Part shown: piece after piece, positions 36,545 to 47,388 of the stretch
How the letters are laid out: each line of letters opens with the position of its first letter
Numbering within the stretch: position 1 is the first letter of the stretch
Translations under genes and position numbers: made by a program
The notes under the pieces: generated by a model
What the model was told of the DNA's origin: nothing
What the model saw: the letters and a program-made list of their open reading frames with translations, nothing else
The model's database searches: none
NCBI RefSeq assembly: GCF_028736215.1
Contig: NZ_CP117883.1
Location: forward strand, 3,162,001 to 3,226,000
Direction of reading: 5' to 3'
Origin: Mucilaginibacter sp. KACC 22773
GTDB lineage: Bacteria; Bacteroidota; Bacteroidia; Sphingobacteriales; Sphingobacteriaceae
Length of the DNA stretch: 64,000 nt

Positions 36545-36622
36545 TTTAATTATTGAATTATTGATTTAGTGAATTAGTGATTTGGCAGATTGGTGAAGTA
36601 GCATTGACAGGATGTATATATG

Positions 36623-37312
36623 TTATTGCTCATTTAACAATTCATTTACCAGGGCCACCACCCCTACTGTCGCTTTTTCCTGGATCTTGATGACCGGGCC
36701 GCGCACATTGATATCGGGTATTTTAGGGTCGATAACATACCGGGGTACATCGCGGTTTATATAGCCAATCAATCCGGCGGCCGGGTATACGGCTAACGAG
36801 GAACCGATCAGCATAAAAATCTCCGCACGGCCACAAATTCTTGCGGCCGTTTCAATCATGGGCACAGCTTCGCCAAACCAAACAACGTGGGCGCGTAACG
36901 GCGATCCTAATTCGCATACCTCGTTCATGCCAATCTCCCACCCCTCAATGGGGTAAGTAAGTTCAGGGTTAACACTTGATTGCGAACGCGTGATAACGCC
37001 GTGCAGGTGTACAACATTGGTGGAGCCTGCCCTTTCATGCAGGTCGTCTATATTTTGGGTAATGATGGTTACATCGTATTTCGCTTCCAGTTTGACCAGG
37101 GCGTAGTGTGCGGCATTGGGTTGTGCATCCATCACATTTTTGCGCCGCTCGTTATAAAACTGCTGTACAAGGGCCGGGTTACGCTGCCACGCTTCGGGTG
37201 TTGCCACATCTTCTATATTGTAACCCTCCCAAAGGCCGTCGCTGTCTCTGAAGGTCTTTAAACCACTCTCTGCGCTTATACCTGCTCCTGTTAATACTAC
37301 CAGCTTTTTCAT
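36623..37312 (-). CDS. cobB: Sirtuin NAD-dependent protein deacylase (CobB-like)
   Basis: A 229-residue SIR2 enzyme that removes acyl groups from lysines using NAD. GAGISAESGL (9-18) binds NAD, TQNIDDLHERAG is near 97, and the catalytic His is in VHLHGV near 115. FYNERRK near 53 contains the Y-x-x-R pair that favours acidic acyl groups, so it may be a desuccinylase. The usual four zinc cysteines are not visible; only one Cys lies in that region (NEVCELG), so it is probably a zinc-free variant. It follows the membrane protein gene of the cobalamin locus, but an intrinsic terminator separates the two. Confidence 0.93.
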   Translation of the reverse strand: MKKLVVLTGAGISAESGLKTFRDSDGLWEGYNIEDVATPEAWQRNPALVQQFYNERRKNVMDAQPNAAHYALVKLEAKYDVTIITQNIDDLHERAGSTNVVHLHGVITRSQSSVNPELTYPIEGWEIGMNEVCELGSPLRAHVVWFGEAVPMIETAARICGRAEIFMLIGSSLAVYPAAGLIGYINRDVPRYVIDPKIPDINVRGPVIKIQEKATVGVVALVNELLNEQ

Positions 37313-37331
37313 AAAGTAAATATTAGTTCAT

Positions 37332-37366
37332 AAAAAAAGCGACCTGCATAATGGCAGATCGCTTTT
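37332..37366 (-). terminator. Intrinsic terminator after the cobalamin-locus membrane protein gene
   Basis: On the minus strand AAAAGCGATCTGC and GCAGGTCGCTTTT form a 13-bp stem (one mismatch) with a 6-base loop and a T-run. It lies between the membrane protein gene (37385-37957) and the sirtuin gene. It should end most riboswitch-controlled transcription. Confidence 0.85.
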
Positions 37367-37384
37367 CAATTTTATCAATTCAAA

Positions 37385-37957
37385 TTAAAGTGCCAATTGT
37401 TTTTGTGTGCGTAAAAAAGTGTACCTGGTTTTAGCAAGTTCAAAACCGCCAAATAGCAGTAAACCAAACACCATGTCTCCTAACACCATATTTTTTTCAA
37501 AAGGAATAGCCTTAACTAACGATTGACCATAACCTGCTAAAGTATGCGGATACAGTGTGCCGTATAAAAATGGCAGATCGATAATGAGCCAGTGAATCAA
37601 TACCGATGCAACAGCTGCCAGCAACACGTTAAGCACATTTACCTTTTTGATAAAGCTACCTACTAAAACCATCAACGCAAAGCAAAGATAAACCCACGCC
37701 GCACCACTATACCACAAAGTAACTTTTGAGGTATACAGGTAATTGATGATGATATCGGTAGTAAAAAGGGTAAGTAATACAGTTACATATCCCTTCCATT
37801 TTTCGGTAAAGTAAACACCGCCAAATACAGCTATCGCGCCCACAGGTGTAAAGTTACTCAGTTCCTTATACTTAAAGGTTATTAGCCTGAAAGCTGCAGC
37901 AACAACTATCATTAAAATCAGGATAATGTTCCTGTTGATGGTATCTTTTTTATTCAT
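37385..37957 (-). CDS. Small integral membrane protein of the cobalamin locus
   Basis: A 190-residue protein with five or six hydrophobic helices and short loops. The layout and the FTPVGAIAVFGGVYF segment near residue 36 recall substrate-binding (S) components of ECF vitamin transporters, although I cannot place it in a named family with certainty. It lies about 50 bases after the BtuB-like receptor gene and ends in its own terminator, so receptor and membrane protein form a two-gene unit under the cobalamin riboswitch. A role in moving cobalamin or a precursor across the inner membrane is a reasonable inference. No ECF ATPase is nearby. Confidence 0.7.
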   Translation of the reverse strand: MNKKDTINRNIILILMIVVAAAFRLITFKYKELSNFTPVGAIAVFGGVYFTEKWKGYVTVLLTLFTTDIIINYLYTSKVTLWYSGAAWVYLCFALMVLVGSFIKKVNVLNVLLAAVASVLIHWLIIDLPFLYGTLYPHTLAGYGQSLVKAIPFEKNMVLGDMVFGLLLFGGFELAKTRYTFLRTQKQLAL

Positions 37958-38007
37958 GGTTTTATTTATGACGTAAAATTACTCATAATCATGTTAAATA
38001 AAAACTA

Positions 38008-39954
38008 CTAATTAAACCGGTATTTTGCACCAAGCGTAAAGTTTATACCCCGTGTGTTATAACCCAGCCAATCGGTATATTTTTGATCGAGTACGTTGTT
38101 CAGGTCCCCAAATACATCCAGGTTTTTGGTGGCTTTTAGTTGCAGGTGAAGATCAACCAGGTTATAGCTTTTTAAAGTAGTTATTGTAGATGGATAAGTG
38201 GCGAAATTTTGATCGGCCCTGTTACCGGTATACTTATAATTCACACCTATCAGGAAATTTGCACAGGCCTGGTATGAAACATTAGCACCAAAAGTATTTT
38301 TGGGCCTGCGGTATAAGTTAGCCGTTTGTTTGCCAGCTTCATCCGTTTGCTTGCCGGTTACATAGGCAAAGTAAGCTGATGCTGTTAGCTTGTTTGAATT
38401 GTATTTCAGTTCAGTTTCAAAGCCCTTATCTTTTTGAAAAGATCCATTTTTATAGAATGAACTATAAGGAGGCACAGATTCAGAGAAGAAATAAATTACA
38501 TCTTTTGTATTGCGTTTATAAAATACGGTGTTAAATGACAATGCATTTTTTACGACCTCCCAATCAAATCCGGCCTCGTACGATGTAGTTGTTTCAGGCT
38601 TTAATTTACTATTTCCGTATTGAGAAGACAGCTGGTATAAAGATGGTGATTTAAAGGCCGAAGCAATAGTTCCGAACACTTTAAACTGATCTGCTAAATA
38701 AAGCGAAGGATTAATGGTATAGGTGAAGTTATCACCATATTTGCTGTGGTGATTGTACCTGCCGCCCAACTCCATGTGGAAGATATTTGATTTAAAAAAT
38801 AACGACGTGTAAACACTGATAATGCTATTGTGGGCGGTATCATCGCTTATAACACTTGGACCAGGGTGGTAACCGGTTTGCTCAAACAAGCTGTATTGAC
38901 TGGTATTGCTGTATTTATAACCGGCACCACTTGTAATATCAAAATAACTGCCCAAATTATAATTCAAAACAGCTTCCAAATTGCTTATGCGGCCGGTGTT
39001 TTTTGTTACCTGGTTGGTTTCATAATTATCGGGCGGCAGATTTTTAAAGTGGTTACGAACCGTGTTTTGGCTGGCATTAAACACCAATGTTCCTTTGGGT
39101 AACTTCACTTTAGCTCCTAAACCACCAAATATAAACGTATTGTTGTAGGTGTAGTTGTTATCGTTAGTAAAAGCGCCATACGGCAAATCGCCGGTGTTAT
39201 AGCTGCCCTGGAAGTTACCATTCAGGCTGAATTTTTCCGAGATATATTGATTGATGTTTACGCTTGCCGAACGTTGGTGGAAACCATCTTTTTTAAATCC
39301 GGCTTTATTTGTAGTATCGGTAGCGGCCGCAAAACCCCTTGAATCTGTATTAGATAGGTTAACGGCAATACCGGTGTGATTTATTAAACCACTTAGCCCG
39401 GCCGATTCCTGGAAGGTATTATAACTTCCGCCCGTTAATTGCACATTACCTTTTAAGCCCTGTCCCTGCGGGTGTTTGGTGATGATGTTGATCACACCCG
39501 CCACAGCGTCTGATCCGTAAAGTGTCGATCCGCTTCCTTTTAATATTTCAATTCTTTCTACCTGGTTTAACGGGAAGGCGTTAAGATCATAACTACCATC
39601 AATTGAGCCAGCATTGTTAACGGGGAAACCATCTATCAATATCAAAGTATTACCCGATGAGGCGCCGCGTAAAAAAACTGATGTACTAATGCCGGGCGCG
39701 TTCTGGGCACCAGAGAAAGTTATCCCGGGGACGGTATTCAATAACTGGGGTAACGTTTTGCCTTGCGAACGGTTAATCTGCTCTGCCGATATTACGGTAA
39801 CTACCCTACCTATATCGGTTAGTTTTTTTGGTGAGCGGGTGGCGGTGACAACCACATTATTTAATAACCGGGTGGTATCCTGCGCAAACACAGCAGTGCT
39901 GCATAAACCCACCTGTAATAATCCGAAAACAATTTTAAAGTACTTTTTTTTCAT
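38008..39954 (-). CDS. btuB: TonB-dependent receptor, BtuB-like (cobalamin uptake)
   Basis: A 648-residue outer-membrane receptor. The signal peptide ends at VFAQ near 25. A TonB-box-like NNVVVTATRSP follows near 32, then the plug domain (TLPQLLNTVPGITFSG near 68, GSTLYGSDAVAGVINIITK near 141), and a 22-strand barrel ending in GAKYRFN. No CarboxypepD domain is present, as in BtuB and unlike SusC-type receptors. The size fits BtuB. A cobalamin riboswitch lies in its leader, which makes cobalamin or a corrinoid the likely ligand. The membrane protein gene follows directly. Confidence 0.92.
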   Translation of the reverse strand: MKKKYFKIVFGLLQVGLCSTAVFAQDTTRLLNNVVVTATRSPKKLTDIGRVVTVISAEQINRSQGKTLPQLLNTVPGITFSGAQNAPGISTSVFLRGASSGNTLILIDGFPVNNAGSIDGSYDLNAFPLNQVERIEILKGSGSTLYGSDAVAGVINIITKHPQGQGLKGNVQLTGGSYNTFQESAGLSGLINHTGIAVNLSNTDSRGFAAATDTTNKAGFKKDGFHQRSASVNINQYISEKFSLNGNFQGSYNTGDLPYGAFTNDNNYTYNNTFIFGGLGAKVKLPKGTLVFNASQNTVRNHFKNLPPDNYETNQVTKNTGRISNLEAVLNYNLGSYFDITSGAGYKYSNTSQYSLFEQTGYHPGPSVISDDTAHNSIISVYTSLFFKSNIFHMELGGRYNHHSKYGDNFTYTINPSLYLADQFKVFGTIASAFKSPSLYQLSSQYGNSKLKPETTTSYEAGFDWEVVKNALSFNTVFYKRNTKDVIYFFSESVPPYSSFYKNGSFQKDKGFETELKYNSNKLTASAYFAYVTGKQTDEAGKQTANLYRRPKNTFGANVSYQACANFLIGVNYKYTGNRADQNFATYPSTITTLKSYNLVDLHLQLKATKNLDVFGDLNNVLDQKYTDWLGYNTRGINFTLGAKYRFN

Positions 39955-40084
39955 GTATTTGCTATAGCGTTAAATAATAATGCAGTTTAAATAGCACAAC
40001 ACAGACTGATAAAATGAAAACACACCACCCAAAGAAGAGCATTCACATTCAGGCTTCAATCCACGAAAGCTATGAATAATTTAT

Positions 40085-40258
40085 AATGCTCTGGCAGGTC
40101 TTCTGACTTACTCCCCTTTCGTTCTGTCTTCCCTGAGCTAAGCGCAAGTGACTTTAATAGAATGAACTATGGTTATGGAGCTTACAGCTGCGGGACAGTT
40201 CCGGATTTACACCGTATTCCCTTTTAATCCTTTATGATATGCTATAAAGGAACCTAAA
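40085..40258 (-). ncRNA. Cobalamin (adenosylcobalamin) riboswitch
   Basis: On the minus strand the leader has the conserved core in order: AGGTTCCTTT near 40257, AAAGGGAATACGGTG near 40227, AAATCCGGAACTGTCCCGCA near 40205, CTGTAAG, and the B12-box-like GTCAGAAGACCTGCCA at 40107-40092. It ends about 130 bases before the btuB start, the normal position for an element that represses translation or transcription when cobalamin is plentiful. Confidence 0.93.
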
Positions 40259-40400
40259 GCTCTGTAAAGGTAGGTTATGTACGGCAGATACGCAAGTTGT
40301 TTGAAAAGCCCGAGCTGGTTTAAAGCCATCCGTTTAGCCATCCCCATTTGTTTTTGGTATGGCTTTACCATAATTTTTGCGGATTTTTGGATCCAAGATT

Positions 40401-41210
40401 ATGCGCTATTTTTTTCATATTGGTTATCATGGCACACAGTACAGCGGCTGGCAAAAACATGCCGGCGTTGCAAGTGTACAATCCGTTTTTGAAATAGCTT
40501 TAAGCCAAATATTAAAAACGCCCATAACTGTTAACGGCTGTGGCCGTACCGACGCGCAGGTGCATGCCAGCCAATTTTTTTTTCATATCGATTTAGCAAA
40601 GGAATGGGATTTCGATCTCTTTTTCCGCCTCAATAAAATACTGCCGGATGATATCGCGGTATTTGATATCATCCCGATGCAGGGCCTGCCCCACGCCCGG
40701 TTTGATGCTGTGCAGCGCTCATATGATTATTTTATTCATACTTATAAAGACCCTTTTTTAAGTGCTTTTAGCGCCTTATATCCCGAAACCAACCTCAACA
40801 TTGATGAAATGAAAAAGGCTATAGCGCTGCTCCCGCGTTATAACGATTACCGCGCCTTTTGTAAAATGCCCGACAGGGTTGACCATACCATTTGCAACGT
40901 GAGCTCGGCAAGCCTTTTTGTTAGCAGTAACGGCGACAGGCTCCGGTTCAACATATCTGCTAACCGTTTTTTGAGCAAAATGATCAGGATCATTATCGGC
41001 CGCCTGCTGGAAATTGGCCGTGGCGAAATAAGTGTTGATGAATTTGAAAGTCACCTCATCAGCAAACAAACGCCAAAAATCATCATCCCAGCCTATCCCC
41101 AGGGACTATACCTGTCAAAAGTAACGTATCCTTACCTTGATATCCCCGCCAAACCAACGTTTACAGGCCTGCTCCAAAAGGATGAAAACCCTGTTTGGCA
41201 ATCAATATAA
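40401..41210 (+). CDS. truA: tRNA pseudouridine synthase A
   Basis: Isomerises uridines 38-40 in the tRNA anticodon arm. The catalytic Asp is in GCGRTDAQVHA. YFFHIGYHGTQYSGWQ opens the protein, and FLSKMIRIIIGRLLEIGRGE near the C-terminus is the usual signature. I chose the ATG at 40401 (269 residues); the longer frame from 40377 adds eight residues not seen in the family. It is divergent from the cobalamin-riboswitch leader. About 100 bases separate it from the DEAD-box-like gene on the same strand. Confidence 0.95.
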   Translation: MRYFFHIGYHGTQYSGWQKHAGVASVQSVFEIALSQILKTPITVNGCGRTDAQVHASQFFFHIDLAKEWDFDLFFRLNKILPDDIAVFDIIPMQGLPHARFDAVQRSYDYFIHTYKDPFLSAFSALYPETNLNIDEMKKAIALLPRYNDYRAFCKMPDRVDHTICNVSSASLFVSSNGDRLRFNISANRFLSKMIRIIIGRLLEIGRGEISVDEFESHLISKQTPKIIIPAYPQGLYLSKVTYPYLDIPAKPTFTGLLQKDENPVWQSI

Positions 41211-41313
41211 TACCTAAAGTATTCCCTGTCTTGGCTCTTGATTCTTGAATCTTGACTCTTTTCAAGGAAATTTAGGTAAATTCGCCCTCTTAAATACTTA
41301 ATAAAGTTCTCAG

Positions 41314-42606
41314 ATGGTGTGGTTTGAAAAATTGAAGCTGAAAAAACAGCTGGTTCGGTCGGTAAATGAAGCTGGTTTTACAAACCCTAAAGAACTGCAA
41401 TTAAAAACCCTTTCAAGAATTGTAGGTGGCCAGGATATCATCGCCATTGGTTACGAAGGTAGCGGCAAAACTACCACCTATGTGCTTGGTGTATTAAACC
41501 GCTTTAATTATGCGCCCGAAGGCGTTCCGCGTGTATTGATCCTTGTACCCGATAAAGAGGACGTATTTGGGGTGATAGAACAATTTGACCGCCTGAACAA
41601 AAACAAATCAATAAAAATTGTTGGCTTGTACGTTGCTCCGGGTATTGAAGCCCAGATGGACGCCTTGGCCGACGGTGCCGATATAGTAGTAGCTACTCCC
41701 GACAGGGCACGCGCCATTTACCTGAAGCTCGCCCTTAACCTTAACAAGGTTGATATGTTTGTGGTTGATGATGCCGATGAAATGATAAAAAGAGGCATGC
41801 AGCTTCCTGTTGTAGAGCTGGCAAATAGCATTGGCAAAAGCCAGAAACTGGTATTTACCGAGGTAATGCACAGCAAACTGCAAAAGATGCTGGATCCTTT
41901 TATGAAAGATCCTGCTATTGTGGAGGTAGAAGCATTGGCAGAACAACCGTTAGAGACACATCCGCAATTTTTATATAACGTACCCAACTTCGGCACTAAA
42001 TTAAACCTGCTCAATTTGTTTATGTACGATGAAGAGCTATTTACCAAAACCGTAGTTTTTGTAAATACACGTGCAACTGCCGATAAAGTTTATAAAAGCC
42101 TGCAAGCACGTTTACGCACTGCCGTGGCTTATTTAAATCCCCAGTTTTTTGATAGCCCGGGTTTTAAATCGATAGAAACATTTAAGGCTGATGAAGGCGC
42201 CAGGGTACTGTTGGTAGCTAATGAGCAGGAAGAAGCTTTTAGCCTGGCCGATATTCCTTTTATTATTCATTTTGACGTACCGGCAGAAAAAGAACTGTTT
42301 ATTGATCGTGTAACCAACCATTACCCGGAAAGCCAGAACGAGACAATGGCCCTCACTTTTGCTACCGACCTGGAGCTTAGCCAGGTTAAGAAGATAGAGC
42401 AGGCCACCGGCAAAAAAATAGCCCTTGCCGAGTTACCCGAAGAGCTTATCATTGAAAAAGAAGTAAAAGCAAAAAAAGAACCTAAACCAAACCCCGATGC
42501 CCCTATAGTTGGCGCGGCTTTTCATGAAAAAAAGGCTGCCAATTCAAAAACTTATAACTTTAGCTCGGGCCAAAAAGCTAAAATGAACAATAAGCGCAAG
42601 CACTAA
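41314..42606 (+). CDS. DEAD-box-like protein with degenerate helicase motifs
   Basis: A 430-residue protein with the two-RecA-domain layout of DEAD-box RNA helicases. The Q-motif Gln (ELQ near 28), the P-loop (YEGSGKTT near 48) and TPDRA near 129 are present. Other motifs are altered: DDAD near 151 in place of DEAD, FTE where SAT is expected near 180, and the motif V and VI positions read ANEQEEAF and DRVTNHYP, lacking the HRxGRxxR arginine finger. The C-terminus is basic, as in RNA-binding tails. It may bind ATP and RNA but be a poor unwinding enzyme. The stop overlaps the VF530 gene on the other strand by four bases. Confidence 0.82.
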   Translation: MVWFEKLKLKKQLVRSVNEAGFTNPKELQLKTLSRIVGGQDIIAIGYEGSGKTTTYVLGVLNRFNYAPEGVPRVLILVPDKEDVFGVIEQFDRLNKNKSIKIVGLYVAPGIEAQMDALADGADIVVATPDRARAIYLKLALNLNKVDMFVVDDADEMIKRGMQLPVVELANSIGKSQKLVFTEVMHSKLQKMLDPFMKDPAIVEVEALAEQPLETHPQFLYNVPNFGTKLNLLNLFMYDEELFTKTVVFVNTRATADKVYKSLQARLRTAVAYLNPQFFDSPGFKSIETFKADEGARVLLVANEQEEAFSLADIPFIIHFDVPAEKELFIDRVTNHYPESQNETMALTFATDLELSQVKKIEQATGKKIALAELPEELIIEKEVKAKKEPKPNPDAPIVGAAFHEKKAANSKTYNFSSGQKAKMNNKRKH

Positions 42607-42833
42607 TTTTTTTTGGTAAAATAGTGGATATACATATCCTCTACCTTTTTACGTGCCCATGGCGTTTTGCGCAAAAACTTCAGGCTGGATGATATGCTCG
42701 GATTATCCAAAAAACAATTAATTCTTATCTGGTAACCCAGTTCGGCCCAACCAAAACGGGCCACCAGTTCGTTCAGGATCGTTTCTAAAGTTTTTCCATG
42801 AAGCGGGTTATTTACTTGTTGCGGCATATGCAA
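42603..42833 (-). CDS. VF530-family small protein (DUF2132)
   Basis: A 76-residue helical protein. [13 protein letters not shown] near residue 7, then [35 protein letters not shown], is the full signature of the VF530/DUF2132 family, described as a small DNA-binding fold. The length is normal. It is convergent with the DEAD-box-like gene, sharing four bases at the ends. The cellular role is not known. Confidence 0.9.
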   Translation of the reverse strand: MHMPQQVNNPLHGKTLETILNELVARFGWAELGYQIRINCFLDNPSISSSLKFLRKTPWARKKVEDMYIHYFTKKN

Positions 42834-43091
42834 AGGTAAATAAATTATGTTTTACATCTTTTCAGCTTAAATTGCCAAAGTGTTAAAAGAGCATGGGGTT
42901 TTAAGTTCGTTTAGCGGAAACATAGTGTAAAATTATAGGGTATTTTATTAAAATAACCTAAGCTAAAGCATAACTATATTTATCTATCCCCGTTTAAATA
43001 TATTTGACATACAATACCAAATAATTACTTAATTTCCAGCATCTAAATTGTATGCACCATATACCCCAATTTAATAACATCCTGATATCAA

Positions 43092-46000
43092 ATGAGTGGC
43101 TATAAGTTTTACCTGGTTTTATTTTTTCAAGCTATATCATTATCAGCAATTGCCCAGGATCAGCCTATTCACTTCCAGCACATCGGCAGCAAGGAGAACC
43201 TTTCCGAACTTAATGTAAACTCCATGATCCAGGGTAGCCGCGGCTTTATATGGGTAGGTACGCGTGATGGCTTAAACCGCTATGACGGCAGTAAGTTTAA
43301 GGTTTTCAGAAATAATATCAACGATAATACCAGCATCAGCAATAATTCCGTAAACCATATTGTTGAGGATAAAAATAGCGATCTGTGGATAGCCACCAGC
43401 GGTGGTATTAATAGATACGATCGCCAAAAGAACCGCTTTTACCGTTATCTGCACAACGATAAACTACCAAACAGCCTTACAAACAATTACACTGTAAACG
43501 TTGCCCTGGATAAGGATGGTAATTTATGGATAGCTACTTTAAAGGATGGCGTTGATGAGTACATCATCAGTCAAAACAAATTTGTTCACTACAAGTACAA
43601 TAAGGATGATCCACACAGCCTGAGCGATGATCACGCAAGGGTTATTTATGTTGATGGTAAAAAAAATATATGGATAGGTACCGCATCTGGCCTAAATCTT
43701 TTTAATCCTAAAACCAAAAGTTTTACCAGTTTTAAACATGATGAAAACGACGACAGAACCATATCTTCGGACAGAATAACCAGTATTTTTGAGGATAGCA
43801 ACCACCGGCTATGGGTTGGCACCGGGAACGGATTAAACTTATTTGATGCCAATACGCTAACGTTTAGACATTTTAAAAACATTGCCAATAACTCCAATTC
43901 GTTACCGTATAACGGGATACAATGCATTAACGAAGACAGCAACCATAACTTATGGATAGGTACTGAAAACGGCGGACTCAGCATTTTTAATTTTACCGAA
44001 GGCAAATTCAGTAATCACTTCCAGGACGATATAGATAATAGCAGTATCCCCAGCAATTCCGTTGATGTGATATTGAAAGATAAGTTTGGCAATATGTGGC
44101 TAAGCACCTTTGCATCAGGCATTAGCTTTTATAAAAAGACGAATGAAAATTTCACCCAATTTAAACACAACTCACGGGCCAACAGCTTATCTAATAATTT
44201 TGTACTAAGTATTACCGAAGATAAAAACCATAATATTTGGGTTGGCACTGATGGCGGCGGACTAAACCTGTTTGATATTAAAACAGGGACTTTTAAAGTT
44301 TATCGTTTTAATGCCCGGGATAAAACGAGTATTGGGGGCAATAATAACCTGGCCTTAAAAGAAGATGACAAAAATAACCTATGGATAGGCACCTGGGGCG
44401 ATGGCGTAAGTGTGATGAATTTGCAAACCCGCAAATTCAAAACATACAAACACAATGAAAACGATTCTACCAGCTTAGGCGGCGACAACGTATATGCTAT
44501 AACAACCACCCTTGATCATAAAATATGGATTGGCACGCTTGGGCAGGGGCTTGATTTATTTGATCCTAAAACAAACAGTTTTATTCATTACAGGCATAAG
44601 GCAAGCGACCCGCAAAGCATTAGCAGCGATAATATTAATTCGCTTTTAGGCGACTCGAAAGGTAACCTTTGGGTTGGTACCAATGATGCCGGCTTAAACC
44701 TTTTTAATACAACAAGCAATACGTTTAAAACTTTTAAATATGATGCGTCAAAAAACAGCTTGAGCAATAATTCCGCTCTTGATTTGTTCGAGGATCATTT
44801 GGGGAACATATGGATCTGCACTTATAATGGTTTAAATCGTTTTGATCCTAAAACAAACAAATTTACCGTTTATAAAGCCAGGGATGGCTTACCTAATGAT
44901 TACGCTTATGCTATAAGAGAGGATAATAACTACAATCTTTGGATAAGCGGCAATAATGGCCTGTCGAGATTCAACCCGCGAACAAAAACGTTCAGGAATT
45001 TTACTACTGACGATGGTTTACAGGCCGATGAGTTTAAACCACACGCAGCTGTAAAAAGCCATGATGGCACTTTATATTTCGGCGGGGTTAACGGATTCAA
45101 CATATTTAATCCTGACAGGATAACCCAAGCCGTTTATGATCCACCACTACGGTTAACCGATTTCCAAATCTTTAATAAAACTGTTCCTGTAGCCCAAACC
45201 AATGATGATCCCTCACCATTAAAAAGGGATATTACGGAAACAAAATCTATTACTTTAACCCATGAGCAATCGGTTATTTCTTTTGAATTTGTATCACTGG
45301 ATTTTGCCCAGGCTAATAAAAAAGAATATGCATACCAGTTAGAAAACTTCGATAAAAACTGGAACTATGTAGGCACCAAAAATACTGCTACATATACCAA
45401 TTTACCGGCTGGCGACTACACTTTCAAGGTAAAAAGCCGTAACAGCGATGGCCAGTGGTCAAAGCACGAGCTAAGTTTAAATCTTACCATTTTGCCCCCT
45501 TTCTGGCTTACCTGGTGGTTTATTTCGGCTATACTTTTGCTTGTGCTTACTTTAATTTATAGCCTTTACCGGTGGAAGGTAAACAGCATAGAAAATCAAA
45601 AACGTTTGCTGGAAGAGCAGGTATCTGAGCGTACCACCGAAGTTTTACAACAATCGCAGGAATTAAAAAAGCAATCGGAAGATTTGCAGTTACTAAACGA
45701 AGAATTGCAGGCACAGTCGGAAGAGTTGCAAGCCTTAAATGAGGAGCTATTATCCCAATCGGAAGAGCTGGAATTGCATATGGCGCATGAAAAAGAGGCC
45801 CGTGAAGAGGCCGACAAAGCCAACCAGGCTAAAAGTATTTTCCTTGCCACCATGAGTCACGAAATTCGTACGCCGATGAACGGCGTTATAGGCATGGCTT
45901 CCCTTTTGGGCGAAACCGAGCTGAACACCGAACAGCGGGAATATACGGATACCATCATATCATGCGGCGATAGCCTGGTGAACGTGATAAATGACATTCT

Positions 46001-47387
46001 TGATTTCTCTAAGATAGAGTCGGGCAAGATGAATATGGAGCAGGAGGATTTTGACCTACGCCATTGCATTGAGGAAGTGATGGACATTTTCTCGCCCATA
46101 GCTTCGCAACAGGGACTGGAACTGGTGTACCAGATAGACCCTGCCCTGCCCCAGCAGGTTATTGGTGATAGTTTGCGCCTTAAACAGGTTATTACCAATT
46201 TAACCGGCAATGCACTTAAATTCACGCAAAAGGGAGAAGTATTTATAAAGGTATTTTCGTCGAAAACACATCCCGATGGACAGATTGAAATAGGTTTCAG
46301 TATCATGGATACCGGTATAGGTATTTCTGAAGAAAAAGTATCCAGCTTGTTCAACGCCTTTTGGCAGGCCGATTCATCAACCACGCGCAAATACGGCGGC
46401 ACTGGCCTTGGCCTTGTAATTAGCCAACGCCTGGTTAAATTGATGGGCGGCGATATTTGGGTAGAGAGTGTGTATGGCGAAGGATCGGTATTTGTGTTTA
46501 CTATCAAAGTTGCGGTGAGCCAAAAACAATCAAAATATGTTCCCCTTGTATTTGATACTGCTGATCTGGAAGGCAAAAAGGTATTGGTTGTTGATGATAA
46601 TAAAACCAATCGTTTTATCCTTAAAACCCAACTGGAGCAATGGGGCCTTATTACACATACAGCATCATCTGCGACAGAGGGACTTGATTTGCTGGCCAAT
46701 GATAACGACTATAACCTGATTATAACCGATATGGAAATGCCGGAAATGGATGGTGTTGGCTTTGCCGAGGCTGCCAAAATAAAATATCCGCAGCTGCCCA
46801 TTATCATGCTCAGTTCCATTGGCGATAGCTCGAAGGTAAAATATCCGGGCTTGTTTGCAGCTATTTTAACAAAACCGGTTAAGCTAAATCAGTTAGGCAA
46901 AAGCGTACAAGCCGAATTAAGGAGTGTTGGAAAAGCGTCGGCGCCCGAACCCAAAGCAGTTAAGTTGCTTGACAGTAACTTCGCGGTGGAATATCCGCTA
47001 AATATACTTGTGGCCGAAGATAACCAGGTTAACCAAAAACTAATAAGCCGGATGTTGAGCAAACTGGGCTATGAATTTGCAATGGTAGAGAATGGACTTG
47101 AAGTATTAAAAAAACTGGACGAGCAGGAATTTAACGTCATATTGATGGATGTGCAGATGCCCGAAATGGACGGTTTTGAGGCCACCCGGTCAATCCGCGA
47201 AAGTGACCGTAAGCTACAGCCCTTTATCATCGCCATGACCGCCAACGCCGGCCCTGATGACCGTGACATGTGTATAGCCGAAGGTATGGATGATTACATT
47301 GCGAAACCCATGAAATCAGAAGGGCTAATTGCAGTGTTGAAAGCTGCACATAAAATGATGGATTGGGTGAGTAAAAAAGTTAAATAG
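43092..47387 (+). CDS. Hybrid two-component sensor histidine kinase with beta-propeller sensor
   Basis: A 1431-residue one-protein signalling system. A signal peptide (to ~22) is followed by two-component-regulator propeller repeats (NLWIGT, NIWVGT and similar, about 14 copies to ~680), a Y_Y_Y domain (~700-795) and one transmembrane helix near 805-827. A glutamate-rich coiled coil ([12 protein letters not shown] repeats, ~835-910) leads to HisKA with MSHEIRTP near 920, then the ATPase domain with NALKF, DTGIGI near 1072 and GGTGLGL near 1101. Two receiver domains end it: LVVDDNK near 1164 ([10 protein letters not shown]) and LVAEDNQ near 1305 ([10 protein letters not shown]). Unlike many such proteins it has no AraC output domain, so it needs a partner. 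No sugar-utilisation genes flank it. Confidence 0.93.
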   Translation: MSGYKFYLVLFFQAISLSAIAQDQPIHFQHIGSKENLSELNVNSMIQGSRGFIWVGTRDGLNRYDGSKFKVFRNNINDNTSISNNSVNHIVEDKNSDLWIATSGGINRYDRQKNRFYRYLHNDKLPNSLTNNYTVNVALDKDGNLWIATLKDGVDEYIISQNKFVHYKYNKDDPHSLSDDHARVIYVDGKKNIWIGTASGLNLFNPKTKSFTSFKHDENDDRTISSDRITSIFEDSNHRLWVGTGNGLNLFDANTLTFRHFKNIANNSNSLPYNGIQCINEDSNHNLWIGTENGGLSIFNFTEGKFSNHFQDDIDNSSIPSNSVDVILKDKFGNMWLSTFASGISFYKKTNENFTQFKHNSRANSLSNNFVLSITEDKNHNIWVGTDGGGLNLFDIKTGTFKVYRFNARDKTSIGGNNNLALKEDDKNNLWIGTWGDGVSVMNLQTRKFKTYKHNENDSTSLGGDNVYAITTTLDHKIWIGTLGQGLDLFDPKTNSFIHYRHKASDPQSISSDNINSLLGDSKGNLWVGTNDAGLNLFNTTSNTFKTFKYDASKNSLSNNSALDLFEDHLGNIWICTYNGLNRFDPKTNKFTVYKARDGLPNDYAYAIREDNNYNLWISGNNGLSRFNPRTKTFRNFTTDDGLQADEFKPHAAVKSHDGTLYFGGVNGFNIFNPDRITQAVYDPPLRLTDFQIFNKTVPVAQTNDDPSPLKRDITETKSITLTHEQSVISFEFVSLDFAQANKKEYAYQLENFDKNWNYVGTKNTATYTNLPAGDYTFKVKSRNSDGQWSKHELSLNLTILPPFWLTWWFISAILLLVLTLIYSLYRWKVNSIENQKRLLEEQVSERTTEVLQQSQELKKQSEDLQLLNEELQAQSEELQALNEELLSQSEELELHMAHEKEAREEADKANQAKSIFLATMSHEIRTPMNGVIGMASLLGETELNTEQREYTDTIISCGDSLVNVINDILDFSKIESGKMNMEQEDFDLRHCIEEVMDIFSPIASQQGLELVYQIDPALPQQVIGDSLRLKQVITNLTGNALKFTQKGEVFIKVFSSKTHPDGQIEIGFSIMDTGIGISEEKVSSLFNAFWQADSSTTRKYGGTGLGLVISQRLVKLMGGDIWVESVYGEGSVFVFTIKVAVSQKQSKYVPLVFDTADLEGKKVLVVDDNKTNRFILKTQLEQWGLITHTASSATEGLDLLANDNDYNLIITDMEMPEMDGVGFAEAAKIKYPQLPIIMLSSIGDSSKVKYPGLFAAILTKPVKLNQLGKSVQAELRSVGKASAPEPKAVKLLDSNFAVEYPLNILVAEDNQVNQKLISRMLSKLGYEFAMVENGLEVLKKLDEQEFNVILMDVQMPEMDGFEATRSIRESDRKLQPFIIAMTANAGPDDRDMCIAEGMDDYIAKPMKSEGLIAVLKAAHKMMDWVSKKVK

Positions 47388-47388
47388 A

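Noticed and set aside
45596..46699. Long minus-strand frames opposite the hybrid kinase, up to 280 codons
   Set aside because: They mirror the coiled-coil and kinase codons of the real gene; the repetitive Ser/Cys composition is typical of antisense shadow frames.
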